The position numbers and the translations under genes are program-made. 64,000 nucleotides of DNA from Planotetraspora thailandica (GTDB taxonomy: Bacteria; Actinomycetota; Actinomycetes; Streptosporangiales; Streptosporangiaceae): contig NZ_BOOR01000008.1 in the NCBI RefSeq assembly GCF_016863335.1, forward strand, positions 62,001-126,000, written 5' to 3'. Positions 1-8,867 of the stretch are shown in pieces. The stretch's first letter is position 1; every line of letters begins with the position of its first letter. A model generated the notes under the pieces. The model saw only the letters and a list, made by a program, of their open reading frames with translations. It ran no database searches and was not told where the DNA came from.

Positions 1-51
1 GACGAGGAGCCCGCCGCCGCGGGCGGCCACGGGCACGGCCACGGCCACTGA
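1..51 (+). CDS. groEL: GroEL chaperonin, C-terminal end only (partial)
   Basis: The window opens inside a reading frame that ends DEEPAAAGG followed by an alternating Gly-His tail and a TGA at 49-51. A His-rich C-terminus is typical of the actinobacterial GroEL1 paralogue, whereas the other GroEL has a Gly-Met tail. In Streptomyces, groEL1 lies just upstream of the shbA-guaB region, which fits what follows here. Only 16 residues are visible, so the call rests on this tail plus context. Confidence 0.75.
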   Translation, partial: DEEPAAAGGHGHGHGH

Positions 52-87
52 CGGCTGTCCCTGCCCGGGCGTCGCTTCGGAAAATGA

Positions 88-122
88 GTACGGCTCCCGC
101 CTCACTGAGGCGGGAGCCGTAC
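88..122 (+). terminator. Strong intrinsic terminator after groEL
   Basis: A perfect 17-bp inverted repeat (88-104 and 106-122) with arms GTACGGCTCCCGCCTCA / TGAGGCGGGAGCCGTAC sits 37 bases after the groEL stop. It is preceded by an A-run and followed by TTCTTT. This is a textbook terminator shape, almost certainly ending the groE transcript. Confidence 0.88.
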
Positions 123-176
123 TTCTTTATAGAAGTCAGGCCCTCTGACAAATTTTCGATGATTTCGACCATTTGG

Positions 177-190
177 TTGGAATGTTCCAA
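177..190. promoter_or_regulatory. Palindrome TTGGAATGTTCCAA upstream of the sigma gene (candidate operator)
   Basis: Two 6-bp arms TTGGAA/TTCCAA separated by TG lie in an AT-rich stretch (about 120-240) that must hold the promoter of the sigma factor gene. It is not a CIRCE element. It could be an operator or overlap the -35 region; no clear -35/-10 pair could be fixed. Confidence 0.35.
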
Positions 191-259
191 CACTATTGTG
201 TTCGGCTGATTACAGCTGGTTATCGCCGCGTCAATGTGACCAATCCGTAGCCGTCCACC

Positions 260-916
260 ATGGGGACATGCACGATCGTGGCGGGCATCATGCCTAACGT
301 GACCGAGGGATGCGTCGCCGACGCCGCAACTGGGGTAAGGCTTGCGACGAGATCGGATGAGTCCGACCTCAGGGAACTGACCAGCCTTGCCGTACAAGGG
401 GATCGCACCGCGATCGAGTCGCTTCTGGGGCATCTGCGCCCGATGGTGGTGCGTTATTGCCGAACCCGGCTCGGCAGAGTCGCCGGTCATTACCACATCG
501 CGGACGACGTGGCACAAGAAGTGTGCATAGCCGTCCTTTCCGCGTTACCGCGTTATCGGGATATAGGGCGGCCGTTCGCGTCGTTCGTGTTCGGGATCGC
601 CTCCCACAAGGTGGCGGACGCGTTGCGCAGTTCCGTCCGCGCCGCCGTGCCGACTCCGGACCTGCCGGACGGGCCCGACGAGGGGCCGGGCCCGGAGGAG
701 ACCGTGGTGCGCTACATCGAGGCGCAACACGCCCGCGATCTGCTGTCGCGCCTGCCGGACGCCCAGCGGGAGCTCCTCATCCTGCGGGTGGTCTCGGGTC
801 TTTCCGCCGAGGAGACCGGTAATGTACTCGGCATGTCACCAGGTGCCGTACGGGTCGCCCAGCATCGCGCCCTCGCCAGACTCAGGCAGCTGGCCGAGCT
901 GGAGTCGATTGCGTGA
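260..916 (+). CDS. shbA: ECF-like RNA polymerase sigma factor, ShbA/SigD family
   Basis: A 218-residue sigma factor. Region 2 is recognisable at about residues 50-120 ([39 protein letters not shown]). Region 4 is at about 155-212 ([25 protein letters not shown], then an HTH with [16 protein letters not shown]). The [12 protein letters not shown] segment and the position between groEL and guaB match ShbA of Streptomyces, which drives transcription of the principal sigma gene hrdB, and SigD of Mycobacterium. The ATG at 260 lacks a clear Shine-Dalgarno; an in-frame ATG at 290 is an alternative start. The stop overlaps the next gene by GTGA, implying translational coupling to its anti-sigma partner. 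Confidence 0.9.
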   Translation: MGTCTIVAGIMPNVTEGCVADAATGVRLATRSDESDLRELTSLAVQGDRTAIESLLGHLRPMVVRYCRTRLGRVAGHYHIADDVAQEVCIAVLSALPRYRDIGRPFASFVFGIASHKVADALRSSVRAAVPTPDLPDGPDEGPGPEETVVRYIEAQHARDLLSRLPDAQRELLILRVVSGLSAEETGNVLGMSPGAVRVAQHRALARLRQLAELESIA

Positions 917-1134
917 CCACGAGACGTCGTCGTCGGCCGGCACGCTTCCTCGGGGCGTTCGACGACGCCGACGTGGAGAGCGACGTAGAGCGCACCGACA
1001 TGATCCTTGAGGCTCTGGCCCGGCGCGAGCCGGTGGCCTCAGGGGCCGACGCCGCGATCCGGCTGCTCGGAGCGCTCATCGCCGACGTCGACAGTCAGCG
1101 GCTCTCCTCGGTGTCGATCACACCGTCCACGTAG
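913..1134 (+). CDS. Mini anti-sigma factor: RsdA-type sigma-D-binding domain only
   Basis: A 73-residue protein whose GTG start overlaps the sigma gene stop (GTGA). Residues 24-60 ([20 protein letters not shown], then [15 protein letters not shown]) resemble the N-terminal sigma-binding domain of mycobacterial RsdA, the SigD anti-sigma factor encoded at the equivalent position. Classical RsdA is about 300 residues with a membrane segment and a periplasmic part; here there is no hydrophobic segment at all and the protein ends soon after the sigma-binding helices. Its last 40 bases overlap the 3' end of the convergent DUF5319 gene. It is either a soluble minimal anti-sigma factor or a decayed remnant. 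Family assignment is from recognisable residues only. Confidence 0.65.
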   Translation: MTTRRRRRPARFLGAFDDADVESDVERTDMILEALARREPVASGADAAIRLLGALIADVDSQRLSSVSITPST

Positions 1135-1472
1135 CCCCTGGCGTACTCCCAGCTGACGTAGTCGGAGGGATCGGGCTGGAAAGCAGGCTCGTGGACCTGC
1201 GGGCGGCCGTTGTCGATCATCTGGCGGAGGTTCCCGCGCAGGAGATCCCAGTCGAAGTAATGCTGCTCGCCACATTCCGGGCAGTCGAGGACCAGCCCGA
1301 GCACTCCCTGCGGCTCAAGCAGGGATCGGAAGACCTCCACGTCGGCGAGATCCGTCAGCGCCTCGTCCCGCTCGGCGAGGCTGAGCGGCTCGGGGTCGTC
1401 CGGCTCACCCATCTCCGACGCGGGGTCGTTGGGGTCGTCCGCGAACGGGTCGCGGGGGACGTCTTCCAGCAC
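1095..1472 (-). CDS. DUF5319 family protein
   Basis: A 125-residue acidic protein, orthologous by sequence and position to mycobacterial Rv3412, between the sigma/anti-sigma pair and guaB. The N-terminus VLEDVPRDPFADDPNDPA is characteristic of the family. A CPECGEQHYFDWDLL segment with a CxxC pair in the middle could bind metal. The GTG at 1472 is preferred over the upstream ATG at 1502 because AAGGTGG lies at a proper distance and family members begin at this point. Function is unknown. It runs convergently into the anti-sigma gene with a 40-bp overlap. Confidence 0.85.
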   Translation of the reverse strand: MLEDVPRDPFADDPNDPASEMGEPDDPEPLSLAERDEALTDLADVEVFRSLLEPQGVLGLVLDCPECGEQHYFDWDLLRGNLRQMIDNGRPQVHEPAFQPDPSDYVSWEYARGYVDGVIDTEESR

Positions 1473-1577
1473 GCATCCCACCTTATGGCCAGGACGCACC
1501 ATGACGTGTGAAAGTGGACCCCATCTGCTTATTGGGGCGTCATGACGTCCGTACGGCCAGGCGTTTCACCAGCGTGA

Positions 1578-2573
1578 TCACAACCAGCCGCGGCGTGCGG
1601 CCTCCACGCCCGCGTGGAACCGCGACTGGGCCCCCAGCTCGGCCATCGCGTCGGCGAACCTGGCGCGGACGGTCCGCACGGAAACGCCGAGACGGCGGGC
1701 TATGCCCTCGTCGCTGAGCCCCTGCGCGGCGAGCCTGAGCACCTGGACGGCGCCGTTTCCGCTCGCGAAGGGCGAGGCCCGCGACCACAGCTCCTCGAAC
1801 AGGGCGCGCAGCGCGGCCACGACGATCGGGGCCCGGACGAGGTAGCAGTTGTAGCCGTGCTCGGGCAGCGAGTCTCCCCATTCGGCCGGCAGCCCCGCGG
1901 TGTCGTCGCCCAGGGCGAAGAACCAGCTCGGCACCTTGTCGAGGGTGCGGATTCGTGCGCCGGCCTCGGTGAGCCTGACGCACTCCTGGCGGATCCCGGG
2001 GATCTCCAGCACGGACACGGGGATGACGGCCCGCGAGTACATGAGGCCGTCCCTCATCGCCTGGATCCAGGGGCCGGTGTACTTCTCGACGAACTCGCCC
2101 ATCGTGCGCCGGTCGGGGATCGCGGAGATCAGGTCGGCCGGCGGGGCCTGGAGGGCCAGCCCGACGATGCTCTCGTACAGCTCGTCGGCCCCGCTGACGA
2201 GATCGACGGAGAACTGCCCGTTCTGGTAGTCGCGCCCGGCGTCGTAGTGGTGGGTGAGCGGGGCGACCGAGGCCAGGGCCTCGTCGAGCTGCCTGCTCTC
2301 CCTGGCCAGCCGGTCGAGGCGTTCGGCCACCAGCCTGCCGATGGCCGCGGCGGGGTGCTTGGCGAGGTACACCCCTTGCTGCTCGTCCACCGTGCCGAGC
2401 CGTACGAGGCGGGTGAGCCGGTCGAGCACGTCGTCGGCGGGCTGGCCGACGGCCTCGGCGATCTCGGCGAGGCTCGCGCGGTGCAGCCGCAGGACCACGG
2501 TGTAGAGGTCGCGATGCTCCTGGCCGAGGCCGAGCATTTCGAGGGGGTCGCCGGAGTTGCGGGTGGTCCTCAT
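1578..2573 (-). CDS. LuxR-type transcriptional regulator with TrmB-like N-terminal wing
   Basis: A 331-residue regulator. Residues about 10-75 form a TrmB-like winged helix (HRDLYTVVLRLHRASLAEIAEAV). A central ligand/effector-like region follows. Residues about 275-331 form a LuxR HTH (VLRLAAQGLSDEGIARRLGV). The ATG at 2573 has GGAG seven bases upstream; longer versions of the frame run through non-coding sequence. Such orphan regulators are abundant in Streptomyces and relatives, where several control secondary metabolism or morphogenesis; no target is evident here. The long upstream region contains TTGCA repeats that may be its own operator. Confidence 0.82.
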   Translation of the reverse strand: MRTTRNSGDPLEMLGLGQEHRDLYTVVLRLHRASLAEIAEAVGQPADDVLDRLTRLVRLGTVDEQQGVYLAKHPAAAIGRLVAERLDRLARESRQLDEALASVAPLTHHYDAGRDYQNGQFSVDLVSGADELYESIVGLALQAPPADLISAIPDRRTMGEFVEKYTGPWIQAMRDGLMYSRAVIPVSVLEIPGIRQECVRLTEAGARIRTLDKVPSWFFALGDDTAGLPAEWGDSLPEHGYNCYLVRAPIVVAALRALFEELWSRASPFASGNGAVQVLRLAAQGLSDEGIARRLGVSVRTVRARFADAMAELGAQSRFHAGVEAARRGWL

Positions 2574-2611
2574 GGCTCGCTCCGTTGGTGGTCTCGCCCC
2601 GCTGTGCGGAT

Positions 2612-2650
2612 GAACCGGCGCCCCGCGAACCGGCGCCCCGCGAACCGGCG
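2612..2650. repeat. Short tandem repeat, 15 bp x 2.6
   Basis: The unit GAACCGGCGCCCCGC occurs at 2612-2626 and 2627-2641, followed by a partial copy GAACCGGCG to 2650. Copies are identical, which suggests recent slippage. It lies 39 bp upstream of the start of the LuxR-type regulator gene. Confidence 0.8.
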
Positions 2651-2817
2651 GGCGCGTGTCGCCGCGCCGCACGCCCGCACAGGACCGTGTCGTCCTCGCG
2701 TCCTCACCGGACGGTGCCCTCCCGCTTTTCTGCTGTGGCCCTCGCGTCGCGAGAATAGCCGCGCATTCCTCCGGCGTGCCGGGGGTTCCGGCATTCGGCG
2801 CGTCCGGGAGCCGGCGG

Positions 2818-2870
2818 ATGCAACTTTGTGCAATTGCATGTTGCGACATTGCGCTTAGACGGATCGTGAC
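2818..2870. promoter_or_regulatory. TTGCA-repeat cluster, candidate operator
   Basis: Read on the minus strand, this AT-rich island contains TTGCACAAAGTTGCA (direct TTGCA repeats, 10-bp period), the perfect palindrome TGCAATTGCA at 2829-2838, and further TTGC/GCAA steps. A 10-bp phased repeat plus palindrome is typical of a dimeric regulator site. It lies about 250 bp upstream of the LuxR-type regulator and about 230 bp upstream of guaB. The function is inferred. Confidence 0.45.
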
Positions 2871-2953
2871 GCATCCTTGACTCAGCGTTAGCGGAAGGGC
2901 GTGTCTCGGGCGCGGAGGGGGGCTCGATGGCGTGACCCCGCGACGCCGCACAT

Positions 2954-2986
2954 GTGGGGGGACCGCGCGCCGGTCCCCCCACCTTT
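2954..2986 (+). terminator. Hairpin with T-run upstream of guaB
   Basis: A perfect 12-bp stem GTGGGGGGACCG (2954-2965) / CGGTCCCCCCAC (2971-2982) with a 5-nt loop is followed by CTTTTT, on the plus strand. No annotated plus-strand gene lies upstream, since the neighbouring gene points away. It therefore terminates either an unannotated transcript or readthrough, or acts as an attenuator if guaB transcription starts further upstream than 3050. Confidence 0.7.
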
Positions 2987-3049
2987 TTGTCCGTGCCCCC
3001 GGCGACGGGCTCCGGCGGGAACCGCGGAAGCTCGCCTGAAGGGGGCCAC

Positions 3050-3055
3050 TAGACT
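3050..3055 (+). promoter_or_regulatory. Candidate -10 box TAGACT of guaB
   Basis: TAGACT fits the TAnnnT consensus and gives a leader of about 38 nt to the guaB ATG. The same hexamer precedes guaA (14231) and the citrate synthase gene (63333). No convincing -35 element is seen. Confidence 0.4.
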
Positions 3056-3057
3056 GA

Positions 3058-4581
<1,524 letters not shown>

Positions 4582-4592
4582 GGCACCACCAG

Positions 4593-4622
4593 GTACGGCT
4601 CTCGCGATCGCGGGAGCCGTAC
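4593..4622 (+). terminator. Intercistronic hairpin between guaB and guaB3
   Basis: A 15+15 base inverted repeat GTACGGCTCTCGCGA / TCGCGGGAGCCGTAC with a single mismatch that becomes a G-U pair in RNA. No T-run follows, so it is more likely a partial terminator or mRNA-processing hairpin than a full stop. Its outer arms GTACGGCTC/GAGCCGTAC are identical to those of the groEL terminator at 88-122. Confidence 0.6.
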
Positions 4623-4649
4623 GCAGATGAACGGGAAAGAGCAGACGAG

Positions 4650-5768
4650 ATGACTCAGGTGGAGATCGGGCGCGGCAAGACCGGGCGTCGTGCGTACGCG
4701 CTGGACGAGATCGGCATCGTGCCCTCCCGGCGCACCCGTGACCCCGAGGAGGTCTCGATCTCCTGGCAGATCGACGCCTACCGGTTCGAGCTGCCCCTCG
4801 TGGTCAGCCCGATGGACAGCGTCGTGTCGCCGAAGACCGCGATCGAGATCGGCAGACTGGGCGGGCTCGCGGTGCTCGACCTCGAAGGCCTGTGGACCCG
4901 GTACGACGACCCCACGCCGCTGCTGGAGGAGGTGGCGACCCTCGACCAGGCCGCCGCCACCCGCCGGCTCCAGGAGATCTACACGGCCCCGATCAAGGAC
5001 GAGCTGATCGCCCGCCGCATCGAGGAGATCCGGGCGGCCGGGGTGACCACGGCCGTACGGCTGTCGCCGCAGCGCACGGTGCAGCACCACAAGGCCGTGA
5101 TCGACGCCGGAGTGGACATCTTCGTCATCCGCGGGACCACGGTCTCGGCCGAGCACGTGTCGGGCCGGGCCGAGCCGCTCAACCTCAAGCAGTTCATCTA
5201 CGAGCTGGACGTGCCCGTCATCGTGGGCGGCTGCGCCACCTACACCGCCGCGTTGCACCTCATGCGGACCGGCGCTGCGGGTGTGCTCGTCGGCTTCGGC
5301 GGCGGCGCCTCGCACACCACCCGCAACGTCCTCGGCGTGGTCGTCCCGATGGCCACGGCGATCTCCGACGTGGCCGCCGCCCGCCGCGACTACATGGACG
5401 AGTCGGGCGGCCGTTACGTCCACGTCATCGCCGACGGCGGCATGGGCGGCTCCGGCGACATCGCCAAGGCGATCGCGTGCGGCGCCGACGCGGTCATGGT
5501 CGGCTCGCCTCTGGCGCGGGCGGCCGAGGCCCCCGGGCGCGGGTTCCACTGGGGGTCGGAGGCCCACCACCCCGACCTGCCGCGCGGCCGGCGCGTCGAG
5601 TTCGGCACGATCGGGACGCTGGAGCAGATCCTCCACGGCCCGTCGTCGGTGGCCGACGGCTCGATGAACCTCATGGGCGCGCTGCGCCGGACCATGGCCA
5701 CGGCGGGCTACTCCGACCTCAAGGAGTTCCAGCGCGTCGAGGTGGTCGTCGCACCGCCGCAGCCCTGA
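4650..5768 (+). CDS. guaB3: GuaB3 family IMP dehydrogenase-related protein
   Basis: A 372-residue IMPDH/GMPR barrel without CBS domains, closest in order and sequence to actinobacterial GuaB3 (IGRGKTGRRAYALDEIGIVPSRRT; DAYRFELPLVVSPMD; CGADAVMVGSPLARAAEAPG). The loop corresponding to the IMPDH catalytic GPGSICTTR reads VGFGGGASHTTR, so the usual nucleophilic Cys is absent at that position, as I recall is also true of mycobacterial GuaB3. The purine-related role is therefore uncertain despite the fold. It follows guaB by 68 bp and is probably cotranscribed. Confidence 0.93.
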   Translation: MTQVEIGRGKTGRRAYALDEIGIVPSRRTRDPEEVSISWQIDAYRFELPLVVSPMDSVVSPKTAIEIGRLGGLAVLDLEGLWTRYDDPTPLLEEVATLDQAAATRRLQEIYTAPIKDELIARRIEEIRAAGVTTAVRLSPQRTVQHHKAVIDAGVDIFVIRGTTVSAEHVSGRAEPLNLKQFIYELDVPVIVGGCATYTAALHLMRTGAAGVLVGFGGGASHTTRNVLGVVVPMATAISDVAAARRDYMDESGGRYVHVIADGGMGGSGDIAKAIACGADAVMVGSPLARAAEAPGRGFHWGSEAHHPDLPRGRRVEFGTIGTLEQILHGPSSVADGSMNLMGALRRTMATAGYSDLKEFQRVEVVVAPPQP

Positions 5769-5791
5769 TCACGGGGAACGGAGTCCGCCGT

Positions 5792-5817
5792 GGAACCCGC
5801 GTGGTCACGCGGGTTCC
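5792..5817. terminator. Bidirectional terminator hairpin between guaB3 and nagA
   Basis: A perfect 11-bp stem GGAACCCGCGT / ACGCGGGTTCC (5792-5802 and 5807-5817) with a GGTC loop lies between the convergent stops of guaB3 (5768) and nagA (5805). It overlaps the nagA stop codon. Confidence 0.65.
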
Positions 5818-6941
5818 CGCACCCAGGCCCCCCGCTTCATGACGCCGGCGAGCCGCAGGTCGTCGTCGAGCACGACGAGATCGGCGTGCTTGCCGACGGC
5901 GATCGAGCCGATCTCCGCGTCGAGGCCGAGCACCCGGGCGGGCGTGAGCGAGGTCATCGCGGCGGCCTCGGTGAGTGAGGCGCCCATCTCCGTGACGGTC
6001 CTGCGGAACGCGACGTCCATGGTCAGGGTGCTGCCGGCGATCGTGCCGCCCTCGGCCAGCCGGGCCACGCCGTTCTCGACGTCGACGGTCATCGGCCCCA
6101 GCGGGTAACGGCCGTCGCCCATCCCGGCCGCCGCCATCGCATCGGTGATCATCGCCGTACGGCCCGGCCCCGCCTCGTGCGCGGCGAGGCGCAACATCGC
6201 CGCGTGCACGTGCACGCCGTCGTTGACCAGTTCGACCGTGACCCGCTCGTCCTGCATCAGCGCCGCCACGGGCCCGGGGGCGCGGTGGCCGAGGGGCGGC
6301 ATCGCGTTGTAGAGATGGGTGGCCACGGTGGCACCGGCCTCGATGCCCGCGATGGTCTGCTCGTAGGTGGCGTCGCTGTGGCCGAGCGCCGCGATGACGC
6401 CCTCACCCGCGGCCTCCCTGATGACGTCGAGGGCGCCCGGAAGCTCGGCCGCGATGGTCAGCATGCGCACGTGGCCACGCCCGGCGGCGACCAGGGCCCT
6501 GAACTCGTCCCGGTCGGGTTCGCGCAGCAGCGCCGGGTCGTGCGCGCCGCAGCGGGCCTTGGAGATGTACGGCCCCTCGAAGTGGATGCCGGCGAGCAGG
6601 CCCTGCTCGCACAGGTCCGCGAGGGCGGAGGCCGTACGGGCCAGGGTGGCGGGCGAGGCGGTGACGAGGCTGGCCATCGTGGTCGTGGTGCCGTGGCCGA
6701 GGTGGAAGGAGGCGACCGCGGCTGCCGTCTCCGGGTCGCCGTCGGGGTAGGAGGCGCCCGCGCCGCCGTGACTGTGGACGTCGACGAACCCGGGGACGAG
6801 GGTGCGGCCGCCTAGGGACAGGCCGTTGCCGGGGGCGCGGCCCCGGCCGACGTGGGTGATTCGGCCGTCTTCGATGGTCAGCCAGCCGTCGTGGGTTCCT
6901 TCCGGCGTCACGAGGCGGACATCCGAGACAGTGAGGCTCAT
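5805..6941 (-). CDS. nagA: N-acetylglucosamine-6-phosphate deacetylase
   Basis: A 378-residue amidohydrolase that converts GlcNAc-6-P to GlcN-6-P and acetate, feeding chitin and peptidoglycan sugars into metabolism. Metal and active-site signatures are in order: DVHSHGGAG (His56, His58), HFEGPYIS (Glu122), GHSDATYEQ (His188), THLYNAM (His209) and ITDAMAAAG with catalytic Asp267. It stands alone on the minus strand, divergent from glpD. In Streptomyces nagA is under DasR, but no good dre site is visible upstream. Confidence 0.96.
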   Translation of the reverse strand: MSLTVSDVRLVTPEGTHDGWLTIEDGRITHVGRGRAPGNGLSLGGRTLVPGFVDVHSHGGAGASYPDGDPETAAAVASFHLGHGTTTTMASLVTASPATLARTASALADLCEQGLLAGIHFEGPYISKARCGAHDPALLREPDRDEFRALVAAGRGHVRMLTIAAELPGALDVIREAAGEGVIAALGHSDATYEQTIAGIEAGATVATHLYNAMPPLGHRAPGPVAALMQDERVTVELVNDGVHVHAAMLRLAAHEAGPGRTAMITDAMAAAGMGDGRYPLGPMTVDVENGVARLAEGGTIAGSTLTMDVAFRRTVTEMGASLTEAAAMTSLTPARVLGLDAEIGSIAVGKHADLVVLDDDLRLAGVMKRGAWVREPA

Positions 6942-7001
6942 GCGCCCATCTTTTCGTCCGGGAGGCGGTATCGCGGATCGGGGGGCGGTTCATGGCGAAC
7001 C

Positions 7002-7015
7002 CCCTGGTACCGGGG
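7002..7015. promoter_or_regulatory. Near-palindrome around GGTACC between nagA and glpD
   Basis: CCCTGGTACCGGGG is symmetrical except for one inner pair and lies about 60 bp upstream of nagA and about 105 bp upstream of glpD. It could be an operator for either gene. The GGT-ACC half-sites are too close for the DasR consensus, in which four bases separate them. Confidence 0.3.
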
Positions 7016-7120
7016 CCTCCATCAAGATCATTTGGAGAGTGGGGCAGAGTTAGGATTTGCTGGTCGGCAGCAGCGGGTAGAAGAAGATCGCCACGGCGAA
7101 AGCCGTACAGAGGGAGCCCT

Positions 7121-8863
7121 ATGACGGCGCGTATGGGCACGGCGCGGCTCGGTCCCGAAGAGCGTTCCGCCGCCCTGAACATGATGGAGTCGCACGAGCT
7201 CGACGTCGTCGTGATCGGCGGCGGCGTGGTCGGTGCGGGCGTCGCCCTGGACGCATCGACGCGGGGCCTGTCGGTGGGGCTCGTCGAGGCGCGGGACTTC
7301 GCCTCCGGGACCTCGTCGCGATCGTCCAAGCTCATCCACGGCGGGCTGCGTTATCTGGAGCAGCTCAATTTCGACCTGGTGCGCGAAGCCCTGAGGGAGC
7401 GCTCCCTGCTGCTCCAGCGGATCGCGCCGCACCTGGTCAAGCCCGTGCCGTTCCTGTTCCCTCTGACCCACGCCGCCTGGGAGCGGCCGTACATCGGGGC
7501 GGGGCTGGCGCTCTACGACACGCTGGGCTTCTCGTTCGGCTTCAGCCGGGGGATGCCGGGCCACCGGCACCTGTCGCGGCGGCGGGCGCTGCGGATCGCC
7601 CCCGCGCTCAAGCGGTCGGCGTTCACCGGCGCCGTGCAGTACTGGGACGCCGGGGTGGACGACGCGCGTTACGTGATGACCATGCTCAGGACGGCCGCGA
7701 CGTACGGCGCCCATGTGGCCTCCCGGGCCCAGGCCGTCGGCCTGCTCAGAGAGGGCGAGCGCGTCACCGGCGTCCGGGTGCGCGACCTGGAGTCGGGCGC
7801 CGAGTTCGACGTGCGGGCCCGCCAGGTCGTCAACGCGACCGGGGTGTGGACCGACGAGATCCAGGAACTCGTCGGCGGGCGCGGGCAGATCCACGTCAAG
7901 GCGTCCAAGGGCATCCACCTCGTGGTGCCGCGCGACCGCATCCACTCGCTGACCGGGATCATCATGCGGACCGAGAAGTCGGTGCTGTTCGTCATCCCCT
8001 GGGGGCGGCACTGGATCATCGGCACCACCGACACCGAGTGGACGCTCGACAAGGCGCACCCAGCCGCCTCCCGGGCAGACATCGACTACCTGCTGGACCA
8101 CGTCAACTCGGTGCTGTCCGTACCGCTGACCAGGGACGACGTGGAGGGCGTGTACGCCGGGCTGCGGCCGTTGCTCGCCGGGGAATCGGAGGAGACCTCC
8201 AAGTTGTCGCGCGAGCACGTGGTGGCGCACCCCGTGCCGGGGCTCGTCATGGTCGCCGGAGGCAAGTTCACGACCTACCGGGTGATGGCCGCCGACGCGG
8301 TCGACGCCGTCGCGCACGGCCTGGACCAGCGTGTGCCGGAGTCGTGCACCGACCAGGTGCCCCTGGCGGGGGCGGAGGGCTACCGGGCGCTGTGGAACTC
8401 GCGCCACCGGCTCGCCCGCGCGTCCGGCCTGCACGTGGCGAGGATCGAGCACCTGCTTCAGCGGTACGGGTCCATGATCGACGAAGTGCTCGAGCTCGTG
8501 GAGCGGGATCCGTCCCTGGGCCGGCCGCTGTCCGGGGCCGACGACTACCTGCGCGCCGAGATCGTCTACGCGGCCACCCACGAGGGCGCCCGCCACCTCA
8601 ACGACACGCTGACCCGGCGGACCCGCATCTCCATCGAGACCTTCCACCGTGGCGCCGCCGTCGCCCGGGAGGCGGCCGAGCTCATGGCCGGGCCGCTCGG
8701 CTGGGACGCTGAGCAGGTCAAGCGGGAGGTGGAGTATTTCACCAAGCGGGTCGAGGCAGAGCGCGCCTCGCAGGAGCAGGACACCGACAGGGAGGCCGAC
8801 GCGATCCGACTCGGTGCTCCCGAGATCGTCCCCGTCGCCCTCCCTGATCGTGACACCGTCTGA
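7121..8863 (+). CDS. glpD: Aerobic glycerol-3-phosphate dehydrogenase
   Basis: A 580-residue flavoprotein oxidising sn-glycerol-3-phosphate to dihydroxyacetone phosphate and passing electrons to the quinone pool at the membrane. An N-terminal FAD Rossmann motif (VVVIGGGVVGAGVALDAS) is followed by the DAO-type signature SSRSSKLIHGGLRYLEQL. GKFTTYRVMA near the middle and the C-terminal DAO_C helical domain are also present. The ATG at 7121 is chosen because AGAGGGAG precedes it; the longer frame back to 6992 runs through promoter sequence. Its stop is only 4 bp from that of the convergent downstream gene. Confidence 0.96.
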   Translation: MTARMGTARLGPEERSAALNMMESHELDVVVIGGGVVGAGVALDASTRGLSVGLVEARDFASGTSSRSSKLIHGGLRYLEQLNFDLVREALRERSLLLQRIAPHLVKPVPFLFPLTHAAWERPYIGAGLALYDTLGFSFGFSRGMPGHRHLSRRRALRIAPALKRSAFTGAVQYWDAGVDDARYVMTMLRTAATYGAHVASRAQAVGLLREGERVTGVRVRDLESGAEFDVRARQVVNATGVWTDEIQELVGGRGQIHVKASKGIHLVVPRDRIHSLTGIIMRTEKSVLFVIPWGRHWIIGTTDTEWTLDKAHPAASRADIDYLLDHVNSVLSVPLTRDDVEGVYAGLRPLLAGESEETSKLSREHVVAHPVPGLVMVAGGKFTTYRVMAADAVDAVAHGLDQRVPESCTDQVPLAGAEGYRALWNSRHRLARASGLHVARIEHLLQRYGSMIDEVLELVERDPSLGRPLSGADDYLRAEIVYAATHEGARHLNDTLTRRTRISIETFHRGAAVAREAAELMAGPLGWDAEQVKREVEYFTKRVEAERASQEQDTDREADAIRLGAPEIVPVALPDRDTV

Positions 8864-8867
8864 TCGA

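Noticed and set aside
2880-2986. 6C small RNA
   Set aside because: The region ends in a terminator hairpin and has C-runs, but the two characteristic C-loop hairpins are not present.
6942-7120. DasR (dre) site upstream of nagA
   Set aside because: The CCCTGGTACCGGGG near-palindrome lacks the four bases between GGT and ACC and the flanking pattern of known dre sites.
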